A stretch of DNA of 64,000 bases from Methanospirillum hungatei JF-1. GTDB lineage: Archaea; Halobacteriota; Methanomicrobia; Methanomicrobiales; Methanospirillaceae. The notes beneath the pieces are model-generated. The model did no database searches, had not been told where the DNA came from, and was given only the letters and a program-made list of their open reading frames with translations. Both the position numbers and the translations under genes were made by a program. Below are positions 31,597-40,775 of this stretch, piece after piece (the stretch's first letter is position 1; the number at the start of each line of letters is the position of its first letter). Location: positions 966,936 to 1,030,935 of the forward strand of contig NC_007796.1 of NCBI RefSeq assembly GCF_000013445.1, written 5' to 3'.

Positions 31597-32946
31597 ATGA
31601 TCTGGTCCAAACCCACAAGTACTCTGGTTTTTTTATTCATCTGTCTCATCATAATCTCTCCATTACAAGCGGATTTAACGTCAGAAGAGACAGACAATCG
31701 ATCAACTCCCTATACCCTTACCCCTGACCTCTCCCTCTCTGATCTCATCATTCCCAATTCGGTAGAAAGCGGTAAACCTATTTCAGGTTCTGTTATTGTA
31801 ACCAATCGTGGCCCGGTACCGGCCAGTCATATCTCAATGGATGTGCTACTTACGCAGAACGCAACCCAGGGGATCCAATCTATCTGGCTTGGAAGCAGAG
31901 GGACAGATGTGATGGCACCAGGAACCAGGGGAAAAATCCCATTTTCCTTTGATGTGCCGATGGATCTTCGGGATGGAGAGTATTTTGTGAAAGTCAGTAT
32001 CCGGGCATACGAACCAGAAATTATTTTTTCTGATAATACCATCACTTCCCCTGAGCCGGTTTACATCCGGAAAAATCTTCCCTGGAAAGGAGGAGATCCA
32101 AATCTACAACTCTCTATTGATTCTGTCAGCACCAATTCCTCATCGCCAAATTCACCCTTCACAATAACATACAGGATTCTAAACACAAATACTGACGCTG
32201 CCGGATCATGCAAGTTGTTATTCCTCCTCTCTCCGGAAAGGGATATCATCGATGGATGCCGCCTTCGGGAGGAACAAGTCTTTTCAATATATGGATACAT
32301 GAATGAACAGGGAATATCTGATGACCTGATACCTGAACATATCCCACCAGGCTTCTATTACCTGATAGGAATTATTGATTATACGGGTATGATTCAGGAG
32401 ACGGATGAAACAGACAATATTTTTGTCTATCCTGATCCGATATCTATCTCCTATCCTCAAAATCTCTATTCAGAATCATACAATGACCAGATAACCGGGT
32501 ACCTTTTTCTGAAAACAAATAAATACAGGGAATATCTTGGCCTTTCACCCCTTACCTTTGATACCGATCTCTGCACCCTTGCCCTGGATCATACAACCGA
32601 TATGATACGGAGATCCTACTTTTCCCATTATACCCCTGAAGGAATTGACCCGACCGGAAGAGCTGAACTGATGGGATATGATGTAACACGAAGAATGGAC
32701 GATGGCAGTATCAGGACCGGTATTGCTGAAAATATAATACGGATAGCAGCAGGACATACGATCGGGAAGGCATATACCGGATTTGTTGATCCTACAACAC
32801 CAGAAGATGTCGCGGATGTCATGATGATTGAATGGATAAATAGTCCTGAGCATAATAAAAACCTCATCAACCCGACGATTGAAAAAATTGGTATCGGGAC
32901 CCGATTTGACGGGGAGTATTTTTATGCAACCCAGAACTTTTTTTAA
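31597..32946 (+). CDS. Secreted CARDB-CAP domain protein
   Basis: The 449-residue protein has a signal peptide (residues 8-25) and then two CARDB-like beta-sandwich units (about residues 45-150 and 165-285, each with NSV/SGKPISG-type openings and DGEYFVKVS or PPGFYYLIG closings). The C-terminal part from residue 310 is a CAP/SCP domain: LFLKTNKYREYLGLSPLTFD, DHTTDMIRRSYFSHYTPEG, GIAENI, and WINSPEHNKNLINPTIEKIGIG. It is an adhesive or enzymatic surface protein. It lies downstream of ruvB and convergent with a dockerin-like gene. Confidence 0.82.
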   Translation: MIWSKPTSTLVFLFICLIIISPLQADLTSEETDNRSTPYTLTPDLSLSDLIIPNSVESGKPISGSVIVTNRGPVPASHISMDVLLTQNATQGIQSIWLGSRGTDVMAPGTRGKIPFSFDVPMDLRDGEYFVKVSIRAYEPEIIFSDNTITSPEPVYIRKNLPWKGGDPNLQLSIDSVSTNSSSPNSPFTITYRILNTNTDAAGSCKLLFLLSPERDIIDGCRLREEQVFSIYGYMNEQGISDDLIPEHIPPGFYYLIGIIDYTGMIQETDETDNIFVYPDPISISYPQNLYSESYNDQITGYLFLKTNKYREYLGLSPLTFDTDLCTLALDHTTDMIRRSYFSHYTPEGIDPTGRAELMGYDVTRRMDDGSIRTGIAENIIRIAAGHTIGKAYTGFVDPTTPEDVADVMMIEWINSPEHNKNLINPTIEKIGIGTRFDGEYFYATQNFF

Positions 32947-32951
32947 ATTCC

Positions 32952-34370
32952 TTATTTTGATGACGTCTGATTCATAGAGTTGAATATCGTGACAATATCT
33001 GCATAATCAGCACGCCCGTTTTTATTGAAATCAATCCGAAGGGAGAGGTTGCTCTCACCAATCCATCGGAAGTTCTGGAATAAAAGAACCAGATCATGCA
33101 TATCAAGACGTCCATTCCCATTCAGATCTTCAAACCGCCCGTCATTATCGGTATCTTTCATCTCCTGAACCATCGATGCATTAAATCCGATCGGGATCAT
33201 AACATTGGCATTATATTCAAGATTCAACTCATCTGATCGTTCAGGATCACTGATCCTGGTGGTACTGCTGATCCGTGCGGATGATACTCCGGCGATCCCG
33301 GTCTGTGCTGATGCCTGCTTATACGGAGATTTTTCTTCTCCGGATGATGTGGTTCCACCAAGAGCACAGGCAGGTGTTCCTGAATCTTCCTGGCCCTCGC
33401 TCATCCGGGTAGCGACTACATGCTCTGAAGCCTGAATAGATCTATCCCCATCTGAAGTATATTCAACTAATCGTTCAGAAGAGATGCTGCCAGAACCGGA
33501 TATCTGTCTTGTTTCATGAGTCTTTCCTCCATTGGTCATAACATCCTGGGCATATACAGCAGTACCGGAACTGATTTTTCCTGATGTGGTATCATTCTGG
33601 CTGTATTTCTGTTCCAGTATGGTCTTATCATGAACTGATCCGGTTGTGGAAGTCATCTCTGAAAGTTCCTGCTGTTCCCCGCCATGATATAATCTGGTGA
33701 AGGTGGTAATAAGTCCTGAAATGAGTGTCCTGTCATAGAGCGAAACTTCTCCGGATTGTGTTTTGGTCTTTCCATGAATGGCAGAGATGACTGTTCCTTC
33801 TAATCCTGGGTTTGAAGCGTTGCTTTGAGGGGTTCCAATTGAAAGGGAGTAATCCAGAGTCCCATTCGAACTTCTGCCTGCCGATGCCAGGGTCAGAGTC
33901 TTTGCATTCGCTATTGAGAATGATGCTGACTGCTCTCCGGAAATACATGAAGATACAAGGTAGGGATCTCCAAAGCAAATAGCCCCCTGTGTCTTATTCG
34001 AGTACATATCTGAAGAGGTCAGAACATATTCATCTGCAATCAGATGCCCTCCTGATGTTCCTGATGAGTACCCCACTACTTTCTGTGTCTCAAATCCCTG
34101 CCCTGATGATTTTTCAGACATATCTACCTGTTTAGTCAGGGAAAGAGAACCGCCATTGGTCATGACTGAATCTGAATAAACACCGGAAACATTTGTACCA
34201 TTCCCATCTGCCTGAGAAAAGGTGCCGGTAAAACTGTCCCGAACCGGGCCTGTTGCCTCAATTATAGTCCCGATTGAATAATCTGCTGCGGTTATGAGAC
34301 ATATCATACCTGACGCTACCATCAATCCTGCAAGTAAAAAAATCCGGACACCTGACGGTAACAGATTCAT
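32952..34370 (-). CDS. Secreted protein with C-terminal dockerin-like EF-hands
   Basis: I start at ATG 34370, which gives a signal peptide (FLLAGLMVASGMICLI, residues 9-27); the frame is open to 34472 but that part has no coding character. The protein of 472 residues is Ser/Thr/Gly-rich with repeated segments around SGxISSGTAVYAQDVMTNGG. The last 75 residues carry two calcium loops, DTDNDGRFEDLNGNGRLDMHD and DFNKNGRADYADIV, a dockerin-like pair. The central part is repetitive with TNGG motifs. It is probably cell-surface bound. A strong TATA box lies 43 bp upstream. Confidence 0.78.
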   Translation of the reverse strand: MNLLPSGVRIFLLAGLMVASGMICLITAADYSIGTIIEATGPVRDSFTGTFSQADGNGTNVSGVYSDSVMTNGGSLSLTKQVDMSEKSSGQGFETQKVVGYSSGTSGGHLIADEYVLTSSDMYSNKTQGAICFGDPYLVSSCISGEQSASFSIANAKTLTLASAGRSSNGTLDYSLSIGTPQSNASNPGLEGTVISAIHGKTKTQSGEVSLYDRTLISGLITTFTRLYHGGEQQELSEMTSTTGSVHDKTILEQKYSQNDTTSGKISSGTAVYAQDVMTNGGKTHETRQISGSGSISSERLVEYTSDGDRSIQASEHVVATRMSEGQEDSGTPACALGGTTSSGEEKSPYKQASAQTGIAGVSSARISSTTRISDPERSDELNLEYNANVMIPIGFNASMVQEMKDTDNDGRFEDLNGNGRLDMHDLVLLFQNFRWIGESNLSLRIDFNKNGRADYADIVTIFNSMNQTSSK

Positions 34371-34412
34371 GAACGCAGATGTAGTATTGATGCACGAAGT
34401 ATAAAATTCGTT

Positions 34413-34423
34413 GTATATATAAA
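34413..34423 (-). promoter_or_regulatory. TATA box of the dockerin-like gene
   Basis: Minus-strand TTTATATATAC sits 43-53 bp before the ATG at 34370, giving a transcription start near 34390 and a leader of about 20 bases. Confidence 0.6.
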
Positions 34424-34618
34424 CGATGATAATCCCAGGTGAAAAGATTATTGTGGAATGCGAACCTTTCAAAAATAATTCTTATAGTTCGTGTATACTT
34501 TGAAATGAATGAGAATGCACGCCTTAATAATGTCTTCTTTTCAATCTGACTTATATATCGGTTCAAGTTTCTTATTATACAAAGAGACCTCGTTTTAAAA
34601 AGAGATTATATATGATAA

Positions 34619-35512
34619 TTACGAATTTTCCAGATAATACAATTTTACCATATGATCCGGATGATATCGCTCTTTGGCTTCACGAAGTCCGGGAATTCCC
34701 ATATCACTCTCCCGGTTAATGTAATGATATCTGTCCTTCAGATATAGTGCAGTCTGGATATTAACTTCCTTGTATATACCCTCACAGTCAGGTAATGCCT
34801 TTTCATAATGAACGACGGCTGTTGTAGGATTCAGTTCTTCGAAGATTGCAATCCCTCCAATCTCTCCTTTCGGGTTTACCGTAATTCCAGAAAAGCCAAG
34901 TTGGTCAAAATACTGAACTGCTTCATTAATTGCCTCCTTTTCATGTTTTAAAATAGTATATTTATCACATTCACGTTGCTGACACCATTTTACCAAAAAT
35001 TCCAAAACTTCATCCATGTTGGATTCAGAAATAAGTTCTACCGTTGATGGGCATTTCCGTCGAAATTTATTTAATTGTTTTCTGACCGACAAAAAATCCT
35101 GACCGGGAAGTGAGGCAAGAATCTCTGATTTATAAACATAATCAAAAAATTCACGATCCGGCTTTAATTTCAGGGTTGGATAATGCTCCCTCATCCAGGA
35201 ATATTGCCATGGCTCTAATATGAGAAGTGGGGCTTCTTCTCCAAGATTCTGCGCAAGTTTAATGGTCGCATGAAATACATCCGGTTTTACAGGGCCGATA
35301 GGAAACCGGTATGAATGATAATTTTCAGTCTCACCTTTGATGATGAGACATCCCTCATGTTCACAAATCTTATAATGACCATACGAACGCCAGCAGAATA
35401 ATGTTCCAAATGTATTTTCAGAATGTTGAATGGGATAATCCCGATAAATCCTATCAAAAATATCCTTATCCTCAAGCTCTATCGGGTGGAAATCTTCTTC
35501 ATGTATCTTCAT
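34619..35512 (-). CDS. DUF2156 family protein
   Basis: The protein of 297 residues starts at ATG 35512 (MKIHEEDFHPI); the frame upstream overlaps the GNAT gene and is unlikely to be used. It has two GNAT-like halves: FGTLFCWRSYGHYKI, DYVYKSEILASLPGQDFLSVRKQLNKFRR and a C-terminal INRESDMGIPGLREAKERYHPDH, as in DUF2156 and lysylphosphatidylglycerol-synthase-like proteins. Members are predicted aminoacyl-tRNA-dependent or acyl transferases. It overlaps the GNAT gene before it by 14 bp, so both acyltransferase-like proteins are coupled. Confidence 0.85.
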   Translation of the reverse strand: MKIHEEDFHPIELEDKDIFDRIYRDYPIQHSENTFGTLFCWRSYGHYKICEHEGCLIIKGETENYHSYRFPIGPVKPDVFHATIKLAQNLGEEAPLLILEPWQYSWMREHYPTLKLKPDREFFDYVYKSEILASLPGQDFLSVRKQLNKFRRKCPSTVELISESNMDEVLEFLVKWCQQRECDKYTILKHEKEAINEAVQYFDQLGFSGITVNPKGEIGGIAIFEELNPTTAVVHYEKALPDCEGIYKEVNIQTALYLKDRYHYINRESDMGIPGLREAKERYHPDHMVKLYYLENS

Positions 35513-35948
35513 TGTCACGCCCTTTCTGGTATAAAAGAAATATCTTATCTTTATCAGCAATAAATTCAGATTGCTCATAAAACGGACTGGTGCCAGGCTC
35601 TGCGACCAGAATAATCCGGAAAAGTCCGGCATCGCGTGCGGTTTTAATCAAGAAAGCCAGAAGATTATGGCCAATTCCCTGACCCCTGAATTTTTTTAAA
35701 ACGCACATATCCTGAATTATTCCGGTACTGGTACCATCAGAGATTATCCTCCCTGTTGCTACTGTTTCACCGGCCGGCTGATGCACCCCGACACAAAACC
35801 GGAAAGATGCTCTGATAAATTCTGGTATCTCATCAGGATGGTATTCATCCTTCCACCACCCGGCTTCTTTGTAAAGGGTCACAATTGCATCTGTATCCCA
35901 GATATCAGTTATTAAAAATTGAATTGAATCGCTGGAAGAATTATTCAT
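35499..35948 (-). CDS. GNAT-family N-acetyltransferase
   Basis: The 149-residue protein has the acetyl-CoA-binding segment VLKKFRGQGIGHNLLAFLIK near residues 88-107 (R-G-Q-G-I-G type), preceded by ATGRIISDGTSTGIIQDMCV and followed by FRIILVAEPGTSPFYEQSEF. The substrate is unknown; residues 30-50 (WWKDEYHPDEIPEF) resemble small-molecule acetylating members. The TATA-like stretch at 35971-35980 would give a nearly leaderless transcript. Confidence 0.88.
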   Translation of the reverse strand: MNNSSSDSIQFLITDIWDTDAIVTLYKEAGWWKDEYHPDEIPEFIRASFRFCVGVHQPAGETVATGRIISDGTSTGIIQDMCVLKKFRGQGIGHNLLAFLIKTARDAGLFRIILVAEPGTSPFYEQSEFIADKDKIFLLYQKGRDNEDT

Positions 35949-35975
35949 GGCATGTTACCTACAGGATATTTTATA

Positions 35976-36010
35976 TAAATACATAGAAATCAGCACATAA
36001 ATACATAGAT
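35976..36010. repeat. 13-bp direct repeats upstream of the PhoU-like gene
   Basis: ATAAATACATAGA occurs at 35976-35988 and again at 35998-36010, 22 bp apart (two helical turns). They lie between the divergent acetyltransferase and PhoU/AbrB genes, and could be regulator sites. Confidence 0.5.
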
Positions 36011-36053
36011 ACAATATATATTTTCATGATACTATACATAATTACTATCAAAT

Positions 36054-37070
36054 ATGGAAATACGTCGGGTTCAAATGACCGGAGGGTCATCCTATGTGAT
36101 CACCCTTCCGAAAGACTGGGTAGAATCAACCCACATCAGGAAGAATGATCCCCTGGGTGTAATAGTACAACCAGACGGGACGCTGTTAATTACTAAAAAT
36201 ACAACCGGAGATCAGATTCAGCGCGTGAAAAATCTGGAGATTGATACCGGAATCGACCCTGATCTCTTCTTAAGACTCCTTATCGGGATCTATATCGCCG
36301 GATATAATGCCATTCAGATAACTACAAAAGACCGGATGACCGGGACCATACGAATGAAACTTCGGGAATTTTCCAACATGGTCATCGGCCCTGAGTTCAT
36401 TGAAGAGACAGATACCAGTATCCTCATAAAAGATCTTTTAAATCCGCTGGAGATGCCGATTCAAAATTCGCTGAAACGAATGTTTGTAATTGTAAAAAGT
36501 ATGCATATCGACGCTATTGATGCATTTATCGCGCATGATTCTGATCTTATCACCGATGTGATTGAACGGGATAATGATGTGGACCGGTTATTCTGGCTCA
36601 TTGCCCGTCAGACAAATATGATTCTGCATAATGTTCACTTATCACGAAAAATGAACATGAACATATCAGAAATGCTTCCTCACTTTCAGGTAGCACGAAT
36701 CATAGAACGGGTTGGTGACCACAGTGTCAGAATTGCCCTGAACGCAAAAAAGATCCAGGAGGCAGAAATTGCCGGGGAGATACAGGGCCACATCAGGAAA
36801 GCATCAGAGGGCGCATTAACCACATTTGAAAAGAGTGTTGAGTCATTCTTCACTCATGATCTGAAAAAGGCAAATAAAATGATAGAATACATGCATGATC
36901 TGGAAGAATCATTCTTAAAAATAAATACCGAGCTCCTCTCACTTCCGGTGAACATTGCCGTGCCGCTAAGAAACATAACCGACAGTATCAGGCGCTCAGG
37001 AGAGTATTCTGCTGATATTGCAGAAAATGTGATAAATTATGAGATGATGTTTGAGAAGAAAGCTCTCTGA
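36054..37070 (+). CDS. PhoU-type regulator with N-terminal AbrB domain
   Basis: The 338-residue protein starts with a SpoVT/AbrB domain, MEIRRVQMTGGSSYVITLPKDWVE, followed by two PhoU-like helical bundles (around residues 125-215 and 235-330), with ERDNDVDRLFWLIARQ and ARIIERVGDHSVRIALNA carrying the PhoU metal motif E/DxxxD. Archaeal PhoU-AbrB fusions are thought to act as DNA-binding regulators of phosphate uptake. There is no pst cluster nearby. An archaeal TATA (CAATATATAT, near 36013) precedes it. Confidence 0.9.
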   Translation: MEIRRVQMTGGSSYVITLPKDWVESTHIRKNDPLGVIVQPDGTLLITKNTTGDQIQRVKNLEIDTGIDPDLFLRLLIGIYIAGYNAIQITTKDRMTGTIRMKLREFSNMVIGPEFIEETDTSILIKDLLNPLEMPIQNSLKRMFVIVKSMHIDAIDAFIAHDSDLITDVIERDNDVDRLFWLIARQTNMILHNVHLSRKMNMNISEMLPHFQVARIIERVGDHSVRIALNAKKIQEAEIAGEIQGHIRKASEGALTTFEKSVESFFTHDLKKANKMIEYMHDLEESFLKINTELLSLPVNIAVPLRNITDSIRRSGEYSADIAENVINYEMMFEKKAL

Positions 37071-37074
37071 TTAT

Positions 37075-37638
37075 TTAAATCTGACCCATATCACGAAGAA
37101 GTGTCTTAACATCAAGCCAAATTACAAGTTCAGTTCTTTCTTTATCCTTATCTTTTATTTTCTTTTTAATTATCCCAAGAATATGAGATGATTCTTCTCC
37201 TGATGTCGCCGTCTCATCCACATGACTTGCCGAATAGGTCGAGACAGTGAGAACATCATCTACCATGATACCGATTTTTGAATGGGTAATCCGATCATCC
37301 AGGACAATAATTCTTTTTTCCTCTTCTGATGCAGCATGGGATGAGGTGATTGCCAGTTGCTGTTTCAAATCAATAATGGTGGTAATTTCACCTCGTAGAT
37401 CAATAATACCCTTAATATATGTCGGACTGTTTGGTAGTTTGGTAATCCTGGTATACTCAACAACCTCTTTTACATCAAAAAGGTCAATCGCAAAATGTTC
37501 CTGTCCAAGGAGAAATTCCACAACCTGAAATGACTCCTCCGCACCCTCTTCATCAGTTTTTCCAGTCATTTTATGAGGAGATAATCCATTTAAATCAGAA
37601 GAGGGAGAAGACGCAATACCCGGAATTATGCCGGCCAT
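37075..37638 (-). CDS. cheW: CheW chemotaxis coupling protein
   Basis: The 187-residue protein has a CheW domain from residue 38: FQVVEFLLGQEHFAIDLFDVKEVVE, ITKLPNSPTYIKGIIDLRGEITTIIDL and SKIGIMVDDVLTV. It couples receptors to CheA. An unusual acidic and Ser-rich N-terminus of 35 residues precedes the domain, and a lysine-rich loop (KKKIKDKDKERT) lies near the end. No other che genes are adjacent, though a CheB-like protein lies 11 kb away. Confidence 0.9.
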   Translation of the reverse strand: MAGIIPGIASSPSSDLNGLSPHKMTGKTDEEGAEESFQVVEFLLGQEHFAIDLFDVKEVVEYTRITKLPNSPTYIKGIIDLRGEITTIIDLKQQLAITSSHAASEEEKRIIVLDDRITHSKIGIMVDDVLTVSTYSASHVDETATSGEESSHILGIIKKKIKDKDKERTELVIWLDVKTLLRDMGQI

Positions 37639-37692
37639 GGATTACAGTTAGAACGTGTAAATAAAAATAATATTTGAAAACGTGGAGCCAGG

Positions 37693-39366
37693 TTAGCATC
37701 CGCAAAAAACACATGGGCCAATATAAAGGCGGCCGATGTTAATATTATTTGATTTATCCAGTTCAGGCATTTCATCTCCACAATACGGCATAAATGTGCA
37801 GGGATCGATGACAGAGAACCAGTAATATTCACCATTACTAAGGTCGGCAGGTACTGAAACAGTGATCGTATTGGTCTTTTGTTCTCCGACACATAACCTG
37901 CTGATTTCCCAGACCCCAAGATATCGTGCCGTTGAGGGATCGAATGATGCATAGGGTGACAGATAATACGCAACCTGTGTATGGTCTGCACATGCATTTC
38001 CAATATTCGTAATGGTATCGGTAATTTCCACAGTATCTCCGGGCTGAGCACAGGGGAATTTTGTTGTGACATGGGTCAGATCCGGAATTCGTGCCGACGG
38101 ATTATATTCAATGCGGACAGGTCGGTTCCCGGTCCAGAAATTGTTGGCTGTATTTTTTTCCGGAGGACTCGATGTCACGGTAATCTTTTTTGTCAGGTAA
38201 TAAATCCCGGTATGAGTGCCACCAGGTATCCCAACGGTAACCTGCCCGGTTCTTGTCTCGCCACCTTTCAAATTATGTAGGGTCCACCAGTCAAGATGTC
38301 GTGCATCTGAACCGTCGTCATCAGATGAAAGGAGATATTCAACCCGGACTATCCCTGCAGTAGAAGATCCGATATTGGTTATCGAATCGGTAATCTTTGA
38401 AGACTCTCCAATATACATGACATCAGGATAATCTGTTTTAACAGTCATGATATCTGGCTCTATGGATGATGAAAGAGGTACAACATCAGGGACAGAAGTG
38501 ACTTGTGTGGGAATGGTGACTGAAAGCGAGATTGGTTCTTCTGATACCCAGTATAATGAAGAGTCATCGGAGACCATTTCCAGGGGAAGGAATGCTGAAA
38601 TCAGGAAATATTCTCCATCGGGAATGTCTTCTGGGAGTGATAAGGTTGAATCGACTCTGATCTGCTCATCTACCGGAACTATCAGATTATCAGATTCTCC
38701 AAGGGATATCAGATCATCGGAGATGAGACCAGACTGAGACAGGTAATACGATATTTTTGTCTCTATTGGATCTTGTCCTGCCGTATTCGTTATTGTGGAA
38801 CGAATAAGCAGCGTTCCTGCATCGCCGGAGTAAATGAGGTCATCTGTGTATCCGGTAAGTCCCTCACTATAATCCAGTATTTTCAGTTCCTTCTTCCCGC
38901 CTGAAAGGTATTTCCGTGAATCTTCAGATAAGGATTCTTCCGGATTTATCAGCCGGGTCATCATATAATTTCCTGCCCGGATATCTGGCGGGACTGGAAA
39001 GGTTGTGTTTATCTTTTTTTGCCCGCCACGAACAAGGTTTTGAATGGTGACGGTCCCGAGCATTCTCTCCTTAAAAACTCCGAGAGGGTCTTCCAATACA
39101 TACCCGATGGAAAAGGGGCCTGAAGCGTGCAATCCCTGATTTCTGAGAATATCTACTATCCGGAGATACGTCCCGGCCTGAACATGGTCCGGAACAGTCA
39201 TTGATAATCCGGTAATTTCCGGGACAATGGATGAATCAGCCAGTACTCCTCCGAATGAACAGGAGAAATTTTCCTGGTTATCAAAAATGTTAGGAACCCC
39301 GGTGAATGAGCCAAAGAAGCAGAGAAATAGTATGATAATACCGAATGTCAATATCCGATGATTCAT
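37693..39366 (-). CDS. Secreted multi-CARDB surface protein
   Basis: The 557-residue protein has a signal peptide (residues 7-24) and four beta-sandwich units of the CARDB kind. Each starts with a phrase like SMTVPDHVQAGTYLRIVD, DTITNIGNACADHTQVAYYLS or DSITNIGSSTAGIVRVEYLLSS, and ends with GEYFLISAF, GIYYLTKKI or GEYYWFSVI. The C-terminus ends with CVFCGC, a free cysteine cluster. It is likely exposed on the cell sheath or envelope. It resembles the CAP-CARDB protein at 31597 in its sandwich units. Confidence 0.82.
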   Translation of the reverse strand: MNHRILTFGIIILFLCFFGSFTGVPNIFDNQENFSCSFGGVLADSSIVPEITGLSMTVPDHVQAGTYLRIVDILRNQGLHASGPFSIGYVLEDPLGVFKERMLGTVTIQNLVRGGQKKINTTFPVPPDIRAGNYMMTRLINPEESLSEDSRKYLSGGKKELKILDYSEGLTGYTDDLIYSGDAGTLLIRSTITNTAGQDPIETKISYYLSQSGLISDDLISLGESDNLIVPVDEQIRVDSTLSLPEDIPDGEYFLISAFLPLEMVSDDSSLYWVSEEPISLSVTIPTQVTSVPDVVPLSSSIEPDIMTVKTDYPDVMYIGESSKITDSITNIGSSTAGIVRVEYLLSSDDDGSDARHLDWWTLHNLKGGETRTGQVTVGIPGGTHTGIYYLTKKITVTSSPPEKNTANNFWTGNRPVRIEYNPSARIPDLTHVTTKFPCAQPGDTVEITDTITNIGNACADHTQVAYYLSPYASFDPSTARYLGVWEISRLCVGEQKTNTITVSVPADLSNGEYYWFSVIDPCTFMPYCGDEMPELDKSNNINIGRLYIGPCVFCGC

Positions 39367-39410
39367 GTATGAGGATATCTCCTGCCCGATAAAAACCTTT
39401 TTGGGAAAAA

Positions 39411-39929
39411 TCAGGAGTCCCCGGAATACCTGCTCAGTATTCCAAGCACAGTAATTAGGGCAAGAAATGCAGACAATGGAGATAACGGAGTCTCTTCCTT
39501 TGGTGCAGATTTTAATAAAAGCTCTTTATCGATCCGGTATTTTACTACATCCGGATCTATTGCGATGGCCATATCATACGCCATGCCTGCTTCTTCATAT
39601 CTGCCCAGAAGGCCGTATGCCGTTCCCATATTATCATAGGCCATAGAAGAATTCGGAACCAGCATAATCGTTTCATTCCATGCCATTATCGCCTTCTCAT
39701 ACTCCTTCATTGCCGCATATGCCAGACCGGTATTATACCATGCATTCGCAGAGAGGGAAGGATCTATTTGTTTCGCCTGCATCCAGAGTTCGATTGCTTT
39801 TTCAAGTGACCCCTGTGCATAGTGTTCATTCCCAATCTCGAACAATTCTTCTCCGGTGTAAACAGGCGCACCTGATGCGGCCAAAACCAACATGGGGATA
39901 AGAAATACGATTGGATATTTTTTCAGCAT
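39411..39929 (-). CDS. Exported TPR protein with C-terminal membrane helix
   Basis: The 172-residue protein has a signal sequence (YPIVFLIPMLVLAASGAP), three TPR units including GNEHYAQGSLEKAIELWMQAKQ and YNTGLAYAAMKEYEKAIMAWNETI, and a C-terminal hydrophobic stretch (SPLSAFLALITVLGIL) followed by a short polar end. It is of the same build as 21201-21872. It may scaffold an envelope complex. Confidence 0.78.
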   Translation of the reverse strand: MLKKYPIVFLIPMLVLAASGAPVYTGEELFEIGNEHYAQGSLEKAIELWMQAKQIDPSLSANAWYNTGLAYAAMKEYEKAIMAWNETIMLVPNSSMAYDNMGTAYGLLGRYEEAGMAYDMAIAIDPDVVKYRIDKELLLKSAPKEETPLSPLSAFLALITVLGILSRYSGDS

Positions 39930-40004
39930 CCTGATACTCGTACCTATCTGTATTCTGCCATTGTTAAGATTCTTCTCCCTCAGGGGAGGGTTCGCAAAAA
40001 AAGA

Positions 40005-40718
40005 TTATGAAGATCCTGCTGCTCCGGTAACGATCTTCAAAGAGGCGACAATTTCCGGGACCATCTCAATAGGAATGCCCATTACCATTTCTCCATCCTC
40101 GATTCCGGAGAATTTTCTGGACCCGTCACATCCAAGGGAATAATTCGGAGTGCCGGAAAGATACACCTGCGCACAGGCATCAGAACAAACGGACTGTATT
40201 CCGGAGAAGTTTGATGTGATTCGACCACCAAGACGGTAGAGGTGGCTTTGAGCAAGTTTTAACATCGCTTTTGGTTTTGCAACAATCAGAACAATGGTCG
40301 GATCAAAGGGCGTTTTCTCCAGGGGAGCATATAAGGTAGCATGCGTGGTCAGCGATTCCACATGGGGGACGCGATCAATGGTCCTTTTACAGGCAGGCCA
40401 TGATTCAAATTTTCCCAGTTTGTAGTAAAATTCACCGGATTTCAGACTTGGTGTCAGTTCCCTGAGTCCAAGAGCCCAGGACCCACCCATACAGGAGTGA
40501 TTTTCAAGGGTCGCATAAAAGATCTTCCCTTCTTTCCTCGCCATCCCTACCATCTGACAATGACGGACCGTTTCAGAGATATGAGGCATCCCCTCAGGAA
40601 TGTCTTCTGCTGTCTTACAGAATTTGAATGCGACAGGAGACCCGTCAAGATTCAGAGTCTCTTTTAAAATTTTCGAAGCCTCCGCGTAATCAAATCTGGT
40701 TCGGATTGTGTCCTGCAT
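40005..40718 (-). CDS. DUF169 family protein (second copy)
   Basis: The 237-residue protein starts at ATG 40718 (MQDTIRTRFDY). It has LNLDGSPVAFKFC near residue 24, VRHCQMVGMARKEGK, HSCMGGSWALGLRE, IQSVCSDACAQVYLSG and NYSLGCDGSRKF, with several conserved cysteines. It shows the same block order as the protein at 2317-3087 but is only distantly related to it. The function of DUF169 is unknown. It lies upstream of a TPR gene and downstream of NAD kinase on the same strand. Confidence 0.82.
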   Translation of the reverse strand: MQDTIRTRFDYAEASKILKETLNLDGSPVAFKFCKTAEDIPEGMPHISETVRHCQMVGMARKEGKIFYATLENHSCMGGSWALGLRELTPSLKSGEFYYKLGKFESWPACKRTIDRVPHVESLTTHATLYAPLEKTPFDPTIVLIVAKPKAMLKLAQSHLYRLGGRITSNFSGIQSVCSDACAQVYLSGTPNYSLGCDGSRKFSGIEDGEMVMGIPIEMVPEIVASLKIVTGAAGSS

Positions 40719-40775
40719 GATACTCAGTCCTCTCGTGCATATCATACAGGGACAGAATTAAAACTTTCTTTTTGG

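Noticed and set aside
34371-34472. N-terminal extension of the dockerin-like protein
   Set aside because: It would place a signal peptide 40 residues inside and cover the TATA box; ATG 34370 is the better start.
35513-35632. N-terminal extension of the DUF2156 protein
   Set aside because: It lies within the acetyltransferase gene and has no family similarity.
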